Shown in pieces: positions 26,590 to 35,107 of a DNA stretch of 64,000 bases (positions are counted from its first letter, which is position 1; each line of letters opens with the position of its first letter). Under the pieces are notes generated by a model. The model made no database searches and had not been told where the DNA came from. It saw only the letters and a program-made list of their open reading frames with translations. The position numbers and the translations under genes were made by a program. Origin of the DNA: Virgibacillus_N oceani_A (GTDB lineage: Bacteria; Bacillota; Bacilli; Bacillales; Amphibacillaceae); the NCBI GenBank assembly GCA_041521345.1, contig JBGOHB010000021.1; one strand, given 5' to 3'.

Positions 26590-28533
26590 CTATTCAGTCA
26601 ATAAGTCTTTCCTGAAGATTTTCTGTGTTATATATACTCCTGCCAGGATGATAACCCCGATAATATCTGTCCAAATACCAGGGACAATCATTAGCAGAGA
26701 ACCGATGATTAATATAAGCCGTTCATACCAGAAAGCATGACGGAGCAACCAGCCTTCTGCTGCGCTTGCCACACCCATAATTCCGATGATAGCTGTAACG
26801 GTTCCCAATAAGATCTCCGGCACACTGCCAATTAATAACAGTTCTTCCCCATATACGAATATATATGGTACGATAAACGCTGCAATTCCCAGCCGTAAAG
26901 CTGTCATGCCAGTTTCCATCGGTTTTGAACCTGCAATTCCTGCTGCCGCAAACGCAGCAAGTGCGACCGGTGGAGTAATTGCAGACATAGCTGCAAAGTA
27001 AAATACAAATAAATGAGCAGCCATCGGTGCTACTCCCAACTCAATTAAGGCAGGAATAGTCAATGGTACCTGTACAATATAGGCTGCAACTGTTGGAAGC
27101 CCCATACCAAGAATGATACTGGTAATCATTGTGAATATTAAAGCGACAATAAGAACCCCACCGGACATGCTGATAATCAAACTGCTGAATTGCAGACCAA
27201 TTCCAGTGAATCCGATTACTCCGATAATCAGCCCAGCTGCCGCACAAGCAATTGCTGTTTCGAGGGAAGCTTTTGCTCCAAGATCCAACGCTTTTACTAT
27301 CGATTTAAAGTCCATCTTTGCCACGCGATTTATTAACGCAACAAGAATCGTAGCACCAATTGCAAATAGACCCGCTCTCATTGGAGAAGCACCAGAAACA
27401 AGCATTGCAATAATTACAATCAACGGAAGGAAGAATAAAAATCCTTTCTTAAAAACATCCCAAAAGTTTGGCAACTCTTCTTTACTTAGTCCTTTTAGTC
27501 CAATCCTCCTGGCGCGTAAGTCAACCTGGAGAAATAAACTGATAAAGAACAACAAAGCAGGAATTAATGCAGCATACGCAATATCTATATAAGGCACGCC
27601 CAGGTATGTAGCAATAATGAAAGCGGCCGCTCCCATGATAGGGGGAGTAATTTGGCCACCGGCTGATGCCACCGATTCGACAGCACCTGCAAAATGACTT
27701 TTATAGCCTGTTTTCTTCATCAGCGGAATGGTAAAGGCACCGGTAGTTACCGTATTAGCCACCGCACTTCCTGAAATCATTCCCATAATACCGCTGGCAA
27801 AAATAGCTGTTTTAGCAGGTCCACCACGGTACTTCCCCATTCCAGCTGTAGCTAAATCAATGAAAAACTTCCCTGCACCTGATACCTCAAGGAACTTACC
27901 AAAAAGAATAAATAAAAAAATAAAAGTCGCCGATACTCCAAGCGGTGTACTGAACACACCAGAAGTTGTATAGTACAGATGATCAACAATCCACATCAAG
28001 TCAAAGCCACGATGTGCGATAGCTCCTGGAAGCAATTGCCCCCATAAACCATAAACAAGAAAAACAACAATAATAACTACAAGCGCGTTTCCAACTACTC
28101 TTCTTGTTGCTTCAACCAAAACTAAAGTACCAACTACTCCTAGAGCTATCTGGAATCCTGACAGATCCTCAATATAAGTCATCCTCGACGAAATATCCTG
28201 TGCATTGAACACAAAATAAGTGTAGACTCCGGCAGATAAAAGTATTAGTATCCAGTCATACCATGGCACTGAATCAGATTTAGCAGCTTTCCTTGCCGGC
28301 TTGTAGATGGCAAACACCAAAATCAGTGCAAAGCCTAAATGAGCAGAACGCTGTAATATAGATTCAAACACACCAAATAAGGCAGTGTATAAGTGAAATA
28401 TAGACATTGCTATTGCAGCAATAGATATAATGATGCTGACTGCGCCCTTTAAGGTACGCAGTCTTCCTGCTTTGTTGCCATCATCATCATATTCTGCAGC
28501 TTTGCTGTTATTCGTATTTGGGTTTTCCGGCAT
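26590..28533 (-). CDS. TRAP transporter fused permease (DctQM type)
   Basis: 647 residues with about 16-18 hydrophobic segments. TRAP-TAXI permease marks are SGSAVANTVTTGAFTIPLMKK, GGQITPPIMGAAAFI, GMGLPTVAAYIVQ and SAITPPVALAAFAAAGIAG. It works with the TAXI lipoprotein encoded 42 bp upstream. It is a paralog of the permease at 7316-9286. Membrane ion-coupled import of an unidentified acid is expected. Confidence 0.93.
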   Translation of the reverse strand: MPENPNTNNSKAAEYDDDGNKAGRLRTLKGAVSIIISIAAIAMSIFHLYTALFGVFESILQRSAHLGFALILVFAIYKPARKAAKSDSVPWYDWILILLSAGVYTYFVFNAQDISSRMTYIEDLSGFQIALGVVGTLVLVEATRRVVGNALVVIIVVFLVYGLWGQLLPGAIAHRGFDLMWIVDHLYYTTSGVFSTPLGVSATFIFLFILFGKFLEVSGAGKFFIDLATAGMGKYRGGPAKTAIFASGIMGMISGSAVANTVTTGAFTIPLMKKTGYKSHFAGAVESVASAGGQITPPIMGAAAFIIATYLGVPYIDIAYAALIPALLFFISLFLQVDLRARRIGLKGLSKEELPNFWDVFKKGFLFFLPLIVIIAMLVSGASPMRAGLFAIGATILVALINRVAKMDFKSIVKALDLGAKASLETAIACAAAGLIIGVIGFTGIGLQFSSLIISMSGGVLIVALIFTMITSIILGMGLPTVAAYIVQVPLTIPALIELGVAPMAAHLFVFYFAAMSAITPPVALAAFAAAGIAGSKPMETGMTALRLGIAAFIVPYIFVYGEELLLIGSVPEILLGTVTAIIGIMGVASAAEGWLLRHAFWYERLILIIGSLLMIVPGIWTDIIGVIILAGVYITQKIFRKDLLTE

Positions 28534-28575
28534 GAGTTTCCAACTCCTTCCACCCGTATGAATTCGGGCCTGCTT

Positions 28576-29586
28576 TTAATCCATTGCTCCTACTTCCTGA
28601 TAATACCTTTCAGCACCAGGGTGCATTTCCCCAATACTGTTTTCCACTGAATATTCAGCATCAAAGTCATCCAGGGTAGAAGAGATCGTACTCCATGTAT
28701 CATTATTTTCAACTACCATTTTAGTAAGCTCATAGACAGCTTCTTCAGGCATGGTATCGTTATTTACTAACATGACAGTATACGGTGCCACTGTATGTGC
28801 ATCTTCTTCCTGATTAGGATAAGTACCAGCTTCAATTGTATACGGTACATAACCCGGATTATCATCATACAGGGCATCAATTACTTCATCACTCAGCGAA
28901 ATCAGACGAATTCCCACGGTTGTGTCCAGTTCCTGCCATGTGGCTGCAGGTGCTGCCAGATTTCCGATCCACGCATCGATATGATTATCACGAAGCAAGT
29001 TTGCAGCATCCTCTGTACCGGTGTACTCTATGCCATCCAAATCATCATAGCTCATTTCCAAAATATCCAGTATTCTCAGGAATGACAGTTCTCCACTGTA
29101 TCCGCGAATTCCCGGACTCACTCTTTTTCCAGCAAGGTCTTCCACCGAATAAATATCCGAGTCTGCTCTTACAACAATTTGTACCGGATTAGGATACATG
29201 GTAGCGATCGTACTGAAGTTATCGATTACTTCATCAAATTCACCAGTTCCATTATTTGCTTCAGCTATGGCTTCTCCATTCGTGAAACCGATATCAAAAG
29301 TTCCATCACCAAGTCCTAATATGTTTGCTGTAGAACCTCCTTCAACAATCGCAGTGGATGAGTCAGGGAATACATCATTCATTTGATCACTCATCGCTCC
29401 TCCAAGGGTATACCATACTCCCCCTTGTGTAGCTGCTCCTATCGTTAGTTCAGAAGGTACTTCTGTTGCTTCCTCTCCACTGGTGCCTTCTCCGCCTGCA
29501 TCCCCATCTGCTTCCTCACCGGATCCACAAGCTGCAATAATCATCATGGTCAATATGGCCATTAAAAACAGTAAAAACTTTTTCAT
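28576..29586 (-). CDS. TRAP transporter TAXI-family substrate-binding lipoprotein
   Basis: 336 residues. A signal peptide with lipobox IIAAC (Cys near residue 20) is followed by a Gly/Glu/Asp-rich linker and the TAXI fold: LTIGAATQGGVWYTLGGAM, VEGGSTANILGL and the end EMHPGAERYYQEVGAMD. It supplies substrate to the permease downstream. It is much closer in wording to the orphan TAXI protein at 35311-36306 than to the one at 6300-7310 (for example shared GVWYTL/GFWYTL, YDDLD and EYTG/EYVGT segments). Confidence 0.93.
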   Translation of the reverse strand: MKKFLLFLMAILTMMIIAACGSGEEADGDAGGEGTSGEEATEVPSELTIGAATQGGVWYTLGGAMSDQMNDVFPDSSTAIVEGGSTANILGLGDGTFDIGFTNGEAIAEANNGTGEFDEVIDNFSTIATMYPNPVQIVVRADSDIYSVEDLAGKRVSPGIRGYSGELSFLRILDILEMSYDDLDGIEYTGTEDAANLLRDNHIDAWIGNLAAPAATWQELDTTVGIRLISLSDEVIDALYDDNPGYVPYTIEAGTYPNQEEDAHTVAPYTVMLVNNDTMPEEAVYELTKMVVENNDTWSTISSTLDDFDAEYSVENSIGEMHPGAERYYQEVGAMD

Positions 29587-29608
29587 GGTAGTCCCTCCTT
29601 GTAATTTA

Positions 29609-30253
29609 TCAAACTACTTTATTTTTATAGGTAAACGTTGTTCCTGTTATTTCTTTAATTTCTTCCAAACTTAAATCAGACAATTGTTCAACGAGTTCAG
29701 TTCCATTTTCCGAGAACTTAAATACTGCGTGTTCCGTAACCAGCATGTCTGCTCTTCCGTTGCCGCTGCTTGGGAAAGTTAATTTTTCTACAAGCTTTGG
29801 TGTGCCATCTTTTGCCTGGTGACTGGAAGCGATAATAATTTTCTTTGCTCCGGCTACTAAATCCATCGCACCGCCTACTCCCAGGATATCTTTTCCGGGA
29901 ATCGCCCAATTGGCAATCTGTGCATATTGATCTATCTGCAGCGCTCCCATTACTGCAACATCAATATGTCCGCCACGGATCATCACGAATGAATCCGAGC
30001 TGTCAAATAATGAAGCTCCTTTATCCATTGTAATAGGCTTTTTGCTTGCACTGATCAATTCCATATTAATATTTTCTTCATCCGGAGTCGGACCCATGCC
30101 CAGAAGTCCATTTTCTGAATGTAAATCCACCTTTTTATCACCGAGATAATCCGGAATTAATGTAGGTATCCCTACACCCAGATTAATCGAAGCACCATCC
30201 GGTAATTCCTTTGCAATTCGTTTGGCAATTTTAATTCGATCCTGTTGGGACAA
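29609..30253 (-). CDS. scoB: 3-oxoacid CoA-transferase subunit B (displaced 5-prime end)
   Basis: CoA-transferase family I, subunit B, about 214 residues. The catalytic Glu is in SENGLLGMGP near residue 49; GGHIDVAVMGALQID and GVGGAMDLVAGAKK are typical. With ScoA it moves CoA from a donor such as succinyl-CoA to a 3-keto or fatty acid. The start is uncertain. TTG at 30253 gives a natural N-terminus (LSQQDRIKIAKRIAKEL); a TTG at 30286 would add 11 odd residues. The normal partner gene scoA lies 1.6 kb away, on the other side of an iscB element that separates the pair. Confidence 0.88.
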   Translation of the reverse strand: MSQQDRIKIAKRIAKELPDGASINLGVGIPTLIPDYLGDKKVDLHSENGLLGMGPTPDEENINMELISASKKPITMDKGASLFDSSDSFVMIRGGHIDVAVMGALQIDQYAQIANWAIPGKDILGVGGAMDLVAGAKKIIIASSHQAKDGTPKLVEKLTFPSSGNGRADMLVTEHAVFKFSENGTELVEQLSDLSLEEIKEITGTTFTYKNKVV

Positions 30254-30260
30254 TGTACTT

Positions 30261-30317
30261 ACCTGGTTATCTAAAAAGTATAACAAATCGTATCAAACCA
30301 CCTTAAAATAACCAGGT
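30261..30317. repeat. 10-bp inverted repeat at the downstream edge of the iscB element
   Basis: ACCTGGTTAT (30261-30270) and its exact complement ATAACCAGGT (30308-30317) enclose 37 nt. The structure lies between the iscB stop and the scoB coding region. It could be the subterminal palindrome of the element or a hairpin that affects scoB translation. A strong ribosome site (GGAGGTG, about 30318-30327) precedes it but is followed by no nearby start. Confidence 0.5.
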
Positions 30318-30337
30318 TTCACCTCCTTCGTAAAAGT

Positions 30338-31573
30338 TTATATCCAATAAATCTTATTGAATCTCCATAATACTTTAGCTGAATTCACTCCATATTTCTT
30401 AAAGATTTTTCCATCTATTGTTTTCATATCAAATGATTTTCGTTTTGGATTCAACACTGTAATAAAACCCTTGTATTTATCCCCATTACGTTTTGTGTAT
30501 TGGACGAAATCCCTGTGCTTGAACCCAGCAAAATCCTCTATGTTATTTTTTCTTTTTCTTCGCATTGGTTTAATTACATAGTCTTTCATTTGGCATTGAT
30601 CTTTTTGAACTAGTAGTCCGGAAAGGACAATTGCATCATTAGAGTGAGACTTTTCAATTTCCCAATCAATTCTTTTATTTGCTGTGTCCCCACCTGTTGT
30701 CAGTGTAACAGGTGCTATTTCTTCTAATTCTCTTTTCAAATAATTTTTCCCTTGCATCACATGCATAGCAAAAGTGAAATTTAGCTTTTTTCCTTTAATT
30801 AAATCAAAGAACTGCTGGGAGTAATTCAACTCATTGCCTGTTATCTTGCTATGGCAGTCAGGGCACAAAGTAATCAAATTATGAAGGGAATTAGATCCAT
30901 TTAACCTTTTTGGAATAATATGATGAACTTCTAAACGGCCATTTTCTTTTCCGCACTTCTTACATTGATGCTCATCTCTAAAAATAACAGCTTTTCGTAT
31001 ATTTTCATCCAGGCGATTACTCTTTTGATATTGCCATTTGTAAGGTTTATATCCTGCTTCTATTGTCCGGATATCAATGGCTGCATCTTCTAAATGAATA
31101 GAGTTCATGTTTATCCATTTATTTAACTGCTTTGCAACTCGTAAAATAGACTCCTTCTTTTGTAAGATACTTGGTGGTACCCTGCCTGATCTTTTGGATG
31201 ATGAACGATTATCAAAGCGTGGCTTTCGATAACGTTTATGTGATCTTTTATATCCCCTGTACCCTCTTCTAGTGTCCAATTTTCCTTTAACATCCTGTCT
31301 TAATTCGATAGTACCTTTAAACACAGGTTTGTTTTTTGTCTTGCAGTCCTGTACAATCGCAACACCTATATATTTCGCCCCATCATCAATGTTGAAATGC
31401 ATTCGGGACTGATCCATATCCTCTTCTGGTACTTCTTTCATTAGTTGAATAACCATCGGATACTTATTAAGCAGTTTGGCACGCTTTTTCCGAATTAGAA
31501 ACCAAGCTTTATTTACTTTTGTCGGGGATAGTTTTCTATCTTTTAAATCAACGACGAAACAGTATTCAGTCAT
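30338..31573 (-). CDS. iscB: IscB RNA-guided endonuclease (RuvC + HNH)
   Basis: 411 residues with the full IscB order. An N-terminal PLMP/RRXRR domain (residues 5-45: FVVDLKDRKLSPT, RKKRAKLL, PMVIQL) is followed by RuvC-I NIDDGAKYIGVAIV with Asp63, and an Arg/Lys-rich bridge helix at 100-125. RuvC-II is SIHLEDAAID with Glu162. The HNH domain is at 204-241 (CKKC, HHIIPKRLNG, N232, CPDCH). RuvC-III is SHSNDA with His310 and Asp313. A basic C-terminal TAM/RNA-contact region follows at 335-411. All expected nuclease residues are present, so it looks active. The ATG at 31573 has GGGAGG upstream and gives the usual N-terminus. The 28 in-frame codons before it are part of the RNA-like region. It is an ancestor-type relative of Cas9. 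No transposase gene accompanies it. Confidence 0.9.
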   Translation of the reverse strand: MTEYCFVVDLKDRKLSPTKVNKAWFLIRKKRAKLLNKYPMVIQLMKEVPEEDMDQSRMHFNIDDGAKYIGVAIVQDCKTKNKPVFKGTIELRQDVKGKLDTRRGYRGYKRSHKRYRKPRFDNRSSSKRSGRVPPSILQKKESILRVAKQLNKWINMNSIHLEDAAIDIRTIEAGYKPYKWQYQKSNRLDENIRKAVIFRDEHQCKKCGKENGRLEVHHIIPKRLNGSNSLHNLITLCPDCHSKITGNELNYSQQFFDLIKGKKLNFTFAMHVMQGKNYLKRELEEIAPVTLTTGGDTANKRIDWEIEKSHSNDAIVLSGLLVQKDQCQMKDYVIKPMRRKRKNNIEDFAGFKHRDFVQYTKRNGDKYKGFITVLNPKRKSFDMKTIDGKIFKKYGVNSAKVLWRFNKIYWI

Positions 31574-31860
31574 TTCTGACCAACCTCCCATTAGGGAATT
31601 TTCCACCTTGCCCATGTCAATGGACGGGATATGTGCTTTTGGGGTTAGGGTTGCCACAACCTAGGCGAACTTTCTTCCTCAGCACTTACAGAGCAGCGGA
31701 CTGGTAGAACATCCACAGGTGTATCTTTACCCTTCTCCACTAACGTAGTTTATCATGCTGATTCCTTTTCAGGAAACTACACTCACTCGGGCTTGAAAGC
31801 ACTGAACAGCACATATTAAGTCGAATTGGTTGCGATTTAATATGCTTTTTGATGATTTGT
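31574..31860 (-). ncRNA. Candidate omegaRNA upstream of iscB
   Basis: The 290 bp directly 5-prime of iscB, read on the minus strand, are rich in stems. A long hairpin at 31809-31845 has GCATATTAA-type arms and an inner TCG/CGA. A stem GTAGTTT/AAACTAC (about 31746-31780) encloses TTCC/GGAA. GGTA/TACC lies near 31702-31730. GGTTG/CAACC near 31651-31663 has a 3-nt loop just before the iscB start, and GTGCT/AGCAC is a long-range pairing. OMEGA guide RNAs of IscB lie in this position, with the guide at the 5-prime end taken from DNA flanking the element. The exact 5-prime end is not visible, so the guide cannot be named. Confidence 0.65.
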
Positions 31861-31872
31861 TATGAAATTAGG

Positions 31873-32550
31873 TCAACTGTTCAGAGCTCCTCTCTTTTCA
31901 TATTCATTAATGACAATATAATCAACATACACATGCGGTGTGGTGACTTCGTGCGGTTCCAGTTCACCGACTTCCACAATTTCATCCACTTCTGCAATCA
32001 CGGTTTTACCTGCAGCAGCCATTGCCGGGTTAAAGTTTCTTCCCGTATGGTCGTAGATTAAGTTCCCTCTCGTATCCGCTTTCATAGCTTTGATTAAAGA
32101 AACATCCCCTTTAATCGCCTTTTCCAAAATGTAAGTTTCCCCGTCAAATACTTTTTCTTCTTTTCCTTCAGCAAGCTCCGTTCCGGCAGCCGTCTTTGTG
32201 TAAAATCCAGCAATTCCGGCTCCCCCGCAGCGAATGCGTTCTGCCAGGGTTCCCTGTGGTATGAGTTCAATTTCCAAATTCCCCTTTGACCACTCATTGA
32301 CAGCATCACGGTTGGAAGTAAAGTAAGATCCCATTGCCTTTTTGAGGCAGCCTGTATGCAATAGAATACCAAGTCCTTTATCCTTCTCACCGAGGTTATT
32401 GCTCACTACAGTTAAATCTTTTTTGTCCAATGCGGCTAGCTCATCAATCAAGGTAAGTGGTGTTCCCGAAAGGCCAAACCCGCCAACAAGTAAAGTATCC
32501 CCGTCTTTTATGTATTTCGATAATTCAAACTTATCAATTACTTTACTCAC
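31873..32550 (-). CDS. scoA: 3-oxoacid CoA-transferase subunit A
   Basis: CoA-transferase subunit A, about 225 residues, with DGDTLLVGGFGLSGTP at the N-terminus, SNNLGEKDKGLGILL, GTLAERIRCGGAGIAGFYT and a GNLIYDHTGRNFNP segment. GTG at 32550 is preceded by GGAGGG at a good distance; the longer ATG form (32595) has no support. It is the first gene of the second beta-oxidation operon and should pair with ScoB encoded beyond the iscB insert. A strong sigma-A promoter and a palindrome lie upstream. Confidence 0.92.
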   Translation of the reverse strand: MSKVIDKFELSKYIKDGDTLLVGGFGLSGTPLTLIDELAALDKKDLTVVSNNLGEKDKGLGILLHTGCLKKAMGSYFTSNRDAVNEWSKGNLEIELIPQGTLAERIRCGGAGIAGFYTKTAAGTELAEGKEEKVFDGETYILEKAIKGDVSLIKAMKADTRGNLIYDHTGRNFNPAMAAAGKTVIAEVDEIVEVGELEPHEVTTPHVYVDYIVINEYEKRGALNS

Positions 32551-32633
32551 TTTATTCCCTCCTTCATGATCTCCACTAACAAAACTTTTTCTCACAATCT
32601 CTAAATCTTTTAAAAATAGAGTACAATGAAAGC

Positions 32634-32652
32634 TATTCCATTTTACGGAATA
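32634..32652. promoter_or_regulatory. Palindromic operator in the scoA leader
   Basis: TATTCC-N7-GGAATA is a perfect inverted repeat. It lies about 20-37 bp downstream of the predicted scoA transcription start, a position suited to repression. The layout matches IclR-family sites, and a similar sequence occurs at 35088-35104. Confidence 0.6.
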
Positions 32653-32677
32653 GTCATTCTGTTTTCTATTAGGTCAT

Positions 32678-32706
32678 ATTATAATCATTGAATTATTAAA
32701 AGTCAA
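32678..32706 (-). promoter_or_regulatory. Sigma-A promoter of the scoA operon
   Basis: On the minus strand TTGACT and a perfect TATAAT are separated by 17 bases. The start is predicted near 32671. It would drive the scoA-iscB-scoB-TAXI-TRAP-beta-oxidation transcript. Confidence 0.75.
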
Positions 32707-32854
32707 TAATTTGTCGAAAACTATCTAAAAATTTTCCAAGTAAATGGGGCCGAGGAACAGGTGATCTAAGTAATTCAGTTTAAAATCTTACAATTGAAAA
32801 AAAAATTCCACTAGCGTATAGTTTTATATGGACACAAAAGTAAAGGAGATCATT

Positions 32855-33604
32855 ATGAATCAAACAATAAAAACTATGCTCAACCATCGTTCCATTCGAA
32901 AATTTTCGGGTGAGAAATTAACATCTGATCAAAAGGAAATGATCCTTAAATCCGCCATGCAGGCTTCTACTTCCAGCCATGTGATGGCATATACGATTAT
33001 TGGCGTTACCGATGACCACCTGAAATCGGATCTGCGGGCTGTCTCAGGACATCCTCACGTGGAAAATAATGGCCATTTATTTGTTTTTTGTGCCGATCTT
33101 CAGCGGAATTACCAGGTAACTGCCGCAGATAAAGAAGAATCGGTAAAACAAAATATTGAAAGTACAGAACAGTTTATTGTAGCCACCATTGACGCTACAT
33201 TGGCTGCGCAAAATGCTTCTATTGCTGCAGAATCAATGGGGCTTGGTATTTGCTATATTGGAAGTTTACGAAATGATATAAAGAGAGTGGATGAACTGTT
33301 GGAGCTTCCGGAGTATGTTATTCCTCTATTCGGTCTGGCAGTCGGGCATCCGGATCATAAACCGGAAATTAAACCAAGACTGCCCCTAGAGGCGATTTAT
33401 CATGAAAATAAATATGATGATGACAAGTATAAACAGGGGCAGCTGGTGAAAGAATTTGATAGATACTTAAAGACATACTATCAGAGTCGCTCCACCAACA
33501 AAAAAATTTCTACATGGACAGAGCAAATGGAGAATAAATACAAAGTGCCTACCCGGATGGATGTCACACCATTTGTAAAAAGCAAAAAGTTAAATTTGCA
33601 TTAA
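32855..33604 (+). CDS. NfsA-type NADPH-dependent nitroreductase / flavin reductase
   Basis: 249 residues of the FMN-dependent nitroreductase superfamily, NfsA/FRP subgroup. NHRSIRKFSGEKL at the N-terminus binds FMN phosphate; SSHVMAYTIIGV, ESMGLGICYIGSLRN and PLFGLAVGHPDHKPEIKPRLP are typical. It transfers two electrons from NAD(P)H to nitro compounds, quinones or flavins in the cytoplasm. The ATG at 32855 follows AAAGGAG; the frame could start 9 codons earlier but without a ribosome site. It is divergent from scoA and ends at a strong terminator. Confidence 0.9.
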   Translation: MNQTIKTMLNHRSIRKFSGEKLTSDQKEMILKSAMQASTSSHVMAYTIIGVTDDHLKSDLRAVSGHPHVENNGHLFVFCADLQRNYQVTAADKEESVKQNIESTEQFIVATIDATLAAQNASIAAESMGLGICYIGSLRNDIKRVDELLELPEYVIPLFGLAVGHPDHKPEIKPRLPLEAIYHENKYDDDKYKQGQLVKEFDRYLKTYYQSRSTNKKISTWTEQMENKYKVPTRMDVTPFVKSKKLNLH

Positions 33605-33616
33605 AAATACGGACAG

Positions 33617-33652
33617 AAAAAAGTAGCCCTTCAGGTGAAAGGCTACTTTTTT
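33617..33652. terminator. Bidirectional terminator
   Basis: AAAAGTAGCC (33617-33626 region) pairs with GGCTACTTTTTT (33641-33652). Both strands have a T-run. It serves the nitroreductase gene on the plus strand and the 2-hydroxyacid dehydrogenase gene on the minus strand, whose stop is at 33665. Confidence 0.85.
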
Positions 33653-33664
33653 CATGTTCAATTA

Positions 33665-34615
33665 TTAATTTACCCTGCAAAGTGACTGACCACCGTTCAG
33701 CACTCCGGCCACCTCTTCGGCAATAAGCATAGCAGTGCGGGACTGTGCTTCGATAGTCAATCCGGCAATATGCGGGGAAAGTCTGATTGACTCTACTTTT
33801 GCAAGCGGGGAATCTTTTTGTACCGGTTCCTTTTCCAGCACGTCAAGATAGGCCCCAGCAATTTGATTTTCCTTGACGGCTTCCACAAGGTCCTCTTCGT
33901 GCACAATGCCACCTCTGGCCGAATTAATGACATAGGCATGGGATTTCATCAGTTTCATATTTTCTTTATTGATCAGGTGTTTCGTTGCTTTTGTAAGCGG
34001 CACATGAATAGAAACAAAATCGGATTCCTTCAGAAGGTTTTCCATTTCTACTTGCTTCATCCCAGTTTCCTGCACGACATGGTCAAAAGGAGCGACAAAC
34101 GGGTCATAGCCCACTACATTCATTCCAAATGCCCTGGCCCGCTTAGCCACACGATGTGCAATTTCTCCCATTCCTACGAGCCCAAGTGTACGTCCGTTTA
34201 GCTCATACCCTGTAAAGAATTTGCGGTTCCAGTTGCCCTGGCGCACATCTGAATCCGCTGCAGACAATGGACGAGAAGCGTCGAGCATTGCCGCCATTAC
34301 ATATTCCGCTACAGAGGTAGCATTTGCATTTCTTGCAGATATTACCGGAATATTCCTTTCTCTGGCTCCCTGCAGATCGATATTATCTAAGCCAACACCA
34401 AGACGACCGATAACCTGTGTTTTTTTTGCCGCTTCCAAAAATTCTGTATCCACTTTTGTTTCATTGCGAACAATCAGCGCGTCATAATCGGGAAGCAATG
34501 ACAGCAATTCCTCCCTCTTCCTGCTCAGTTCCATGTCGTAGTCCACAGTGTATCCTTTTCTCTTCAGTTCTTCTATTCCGTCTTCCCACATTAATTCTGT
34601 TACGAGAATTTTCAT
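33665..34615 (-). CDS. D-2-hydroxyacid dehydrogenase family protein
   Basis: 316 residues, SerA/GyaR-like. The NAD motif is GLVGMGEIAHRVAKR near residue 145; the substrate Arg lies in NSARGGIVHEEDL and the catalytic His in SPHIAGLT. It acts on a 2-hydroxy/2-keto acid. It is not in an operon with the plus-strand genes on either side. A role with the ThDP enzyme and IlvD-like dehydratase nearby is possible but unproven. It is only distantly similar to the paralog at 21399. Confidence 0.9.
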   Translation of the reverse strand: MKILVTELMWEDGIEELKRKGYTVDYDMELSRKREELLSLLPDYDALIVRNETKVDTEFLEAAKKTQVIGRLGVGLDNIDLQGARERNIPVISARNANATSVAEYVMAAMLDASRPLSAADSDVRQGNWNRKFFTGYELNGRTLGLVGMGEIAHRVAKRARAFGMNVVGYDPFVAPFDHVVQETGMKQVEMENLLKESDFVSIHVPLTKATKHLINKENMKLMKSHAYVINSARGGIVHEEDLVEAVKENQIAGAYLDVLEKEPVQKDSPLAKVESIRLSPHIAGLTIEAQSRTAMLIAEEVAGVLNGGQSLCRVN

Positions 34616-35014
34616 TTTTGTACTCTCTCCCTGTAGTATGATTTGCTTATTTATGTATCAATTTTTAATTATACTGCTAGCTTTGCATATTGACAATATA
34701 TTTTCTCTTTCCTGTGAATTTTGACTACTACTTTCTTAGAGATAAAAAGCAGTAACGATTTAATTTTGCTCGTTCAAATAACGGTTGTTTCCTTATGAAG
34801 TAAGCGCTTGACTTATTTGGTGGTGTGTTCAAGTACTTGTCTGCATAAAACTATACCTTCATATTCCCAGAATTATAAAATAATTGATTAAAATATGAAT
34901 TAATGTTAAACTTTCATTCATACAAATTAAAAATAGGATTTTAAAAAAATAAATATTATAAAGGCTGCTAAATCTAAATGACTTTGTTGGAGAAACAGAG
35001 CAATACTTGGATTT

Positions 35015-35079
35015 AAACCAGTTACATTTTCAGAATCTTTAAAAGGTGATCTGTCTTTGTAACTGGTTTTTTGTTTTTG
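35015..35079 (+). terminator. Terminator-like hairpin in the leader of the TAXI-ThDP operon
   Basis: AAACCAGTTAC (35015-35025) pairs with GTAACTGGTTT (35059-35069), followed by T6-G-T5. No complete gene precedes it on the plus strand, so it may end a short transcript or act as an attenuator. The downstream palindrome and promoter region could start a second transcript. Confidence 0.6.
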
Positions 35080-35087
35080 GAATGATT

Positions 35088-35104
35088 ACTCCAAAATACG
35101 GAAT
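35088..35104. promoter_or_regulatory. IclR-like operator upstream of the orphan TAXI gene
   Basis: ACTCC-N7-GGAAT matches the scoA operator (ATTCC-N7-GGAAT) in spacing and shares TACGGAAT at its right half. It suggests control by the same regulator as the scoA operon. Confidence 0.5.
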
Positions 35105-35107
35105 AAT

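Larger units (their letters stand above)
30255..31860 (-). mobile_element. IscB-type OMEGA element inserted between scoA and scoB
   Basis: A block of about 1.6 kb holds the iscB gene, a structured upstream region and a downstream inverted repeat. It separates two genes that normally touch or overlap. No TnpA (Y1 transposase) gene lies in the block, so it would depend on a transposase elsewhere. The edges are approximate: the left edge lies near the scoB start, the right edge between the scoA stop (31873) and the first hairpin (31809-31845). Confidence 0.65.

Noticed and set aside
31627..31657. Longer N-terminus for IscB starting at 31657
   Set aside because: The 28 extra codons lie in the omegaRNA-like region, have no family similarity, and the ATG at 31573 has the ribosome site.
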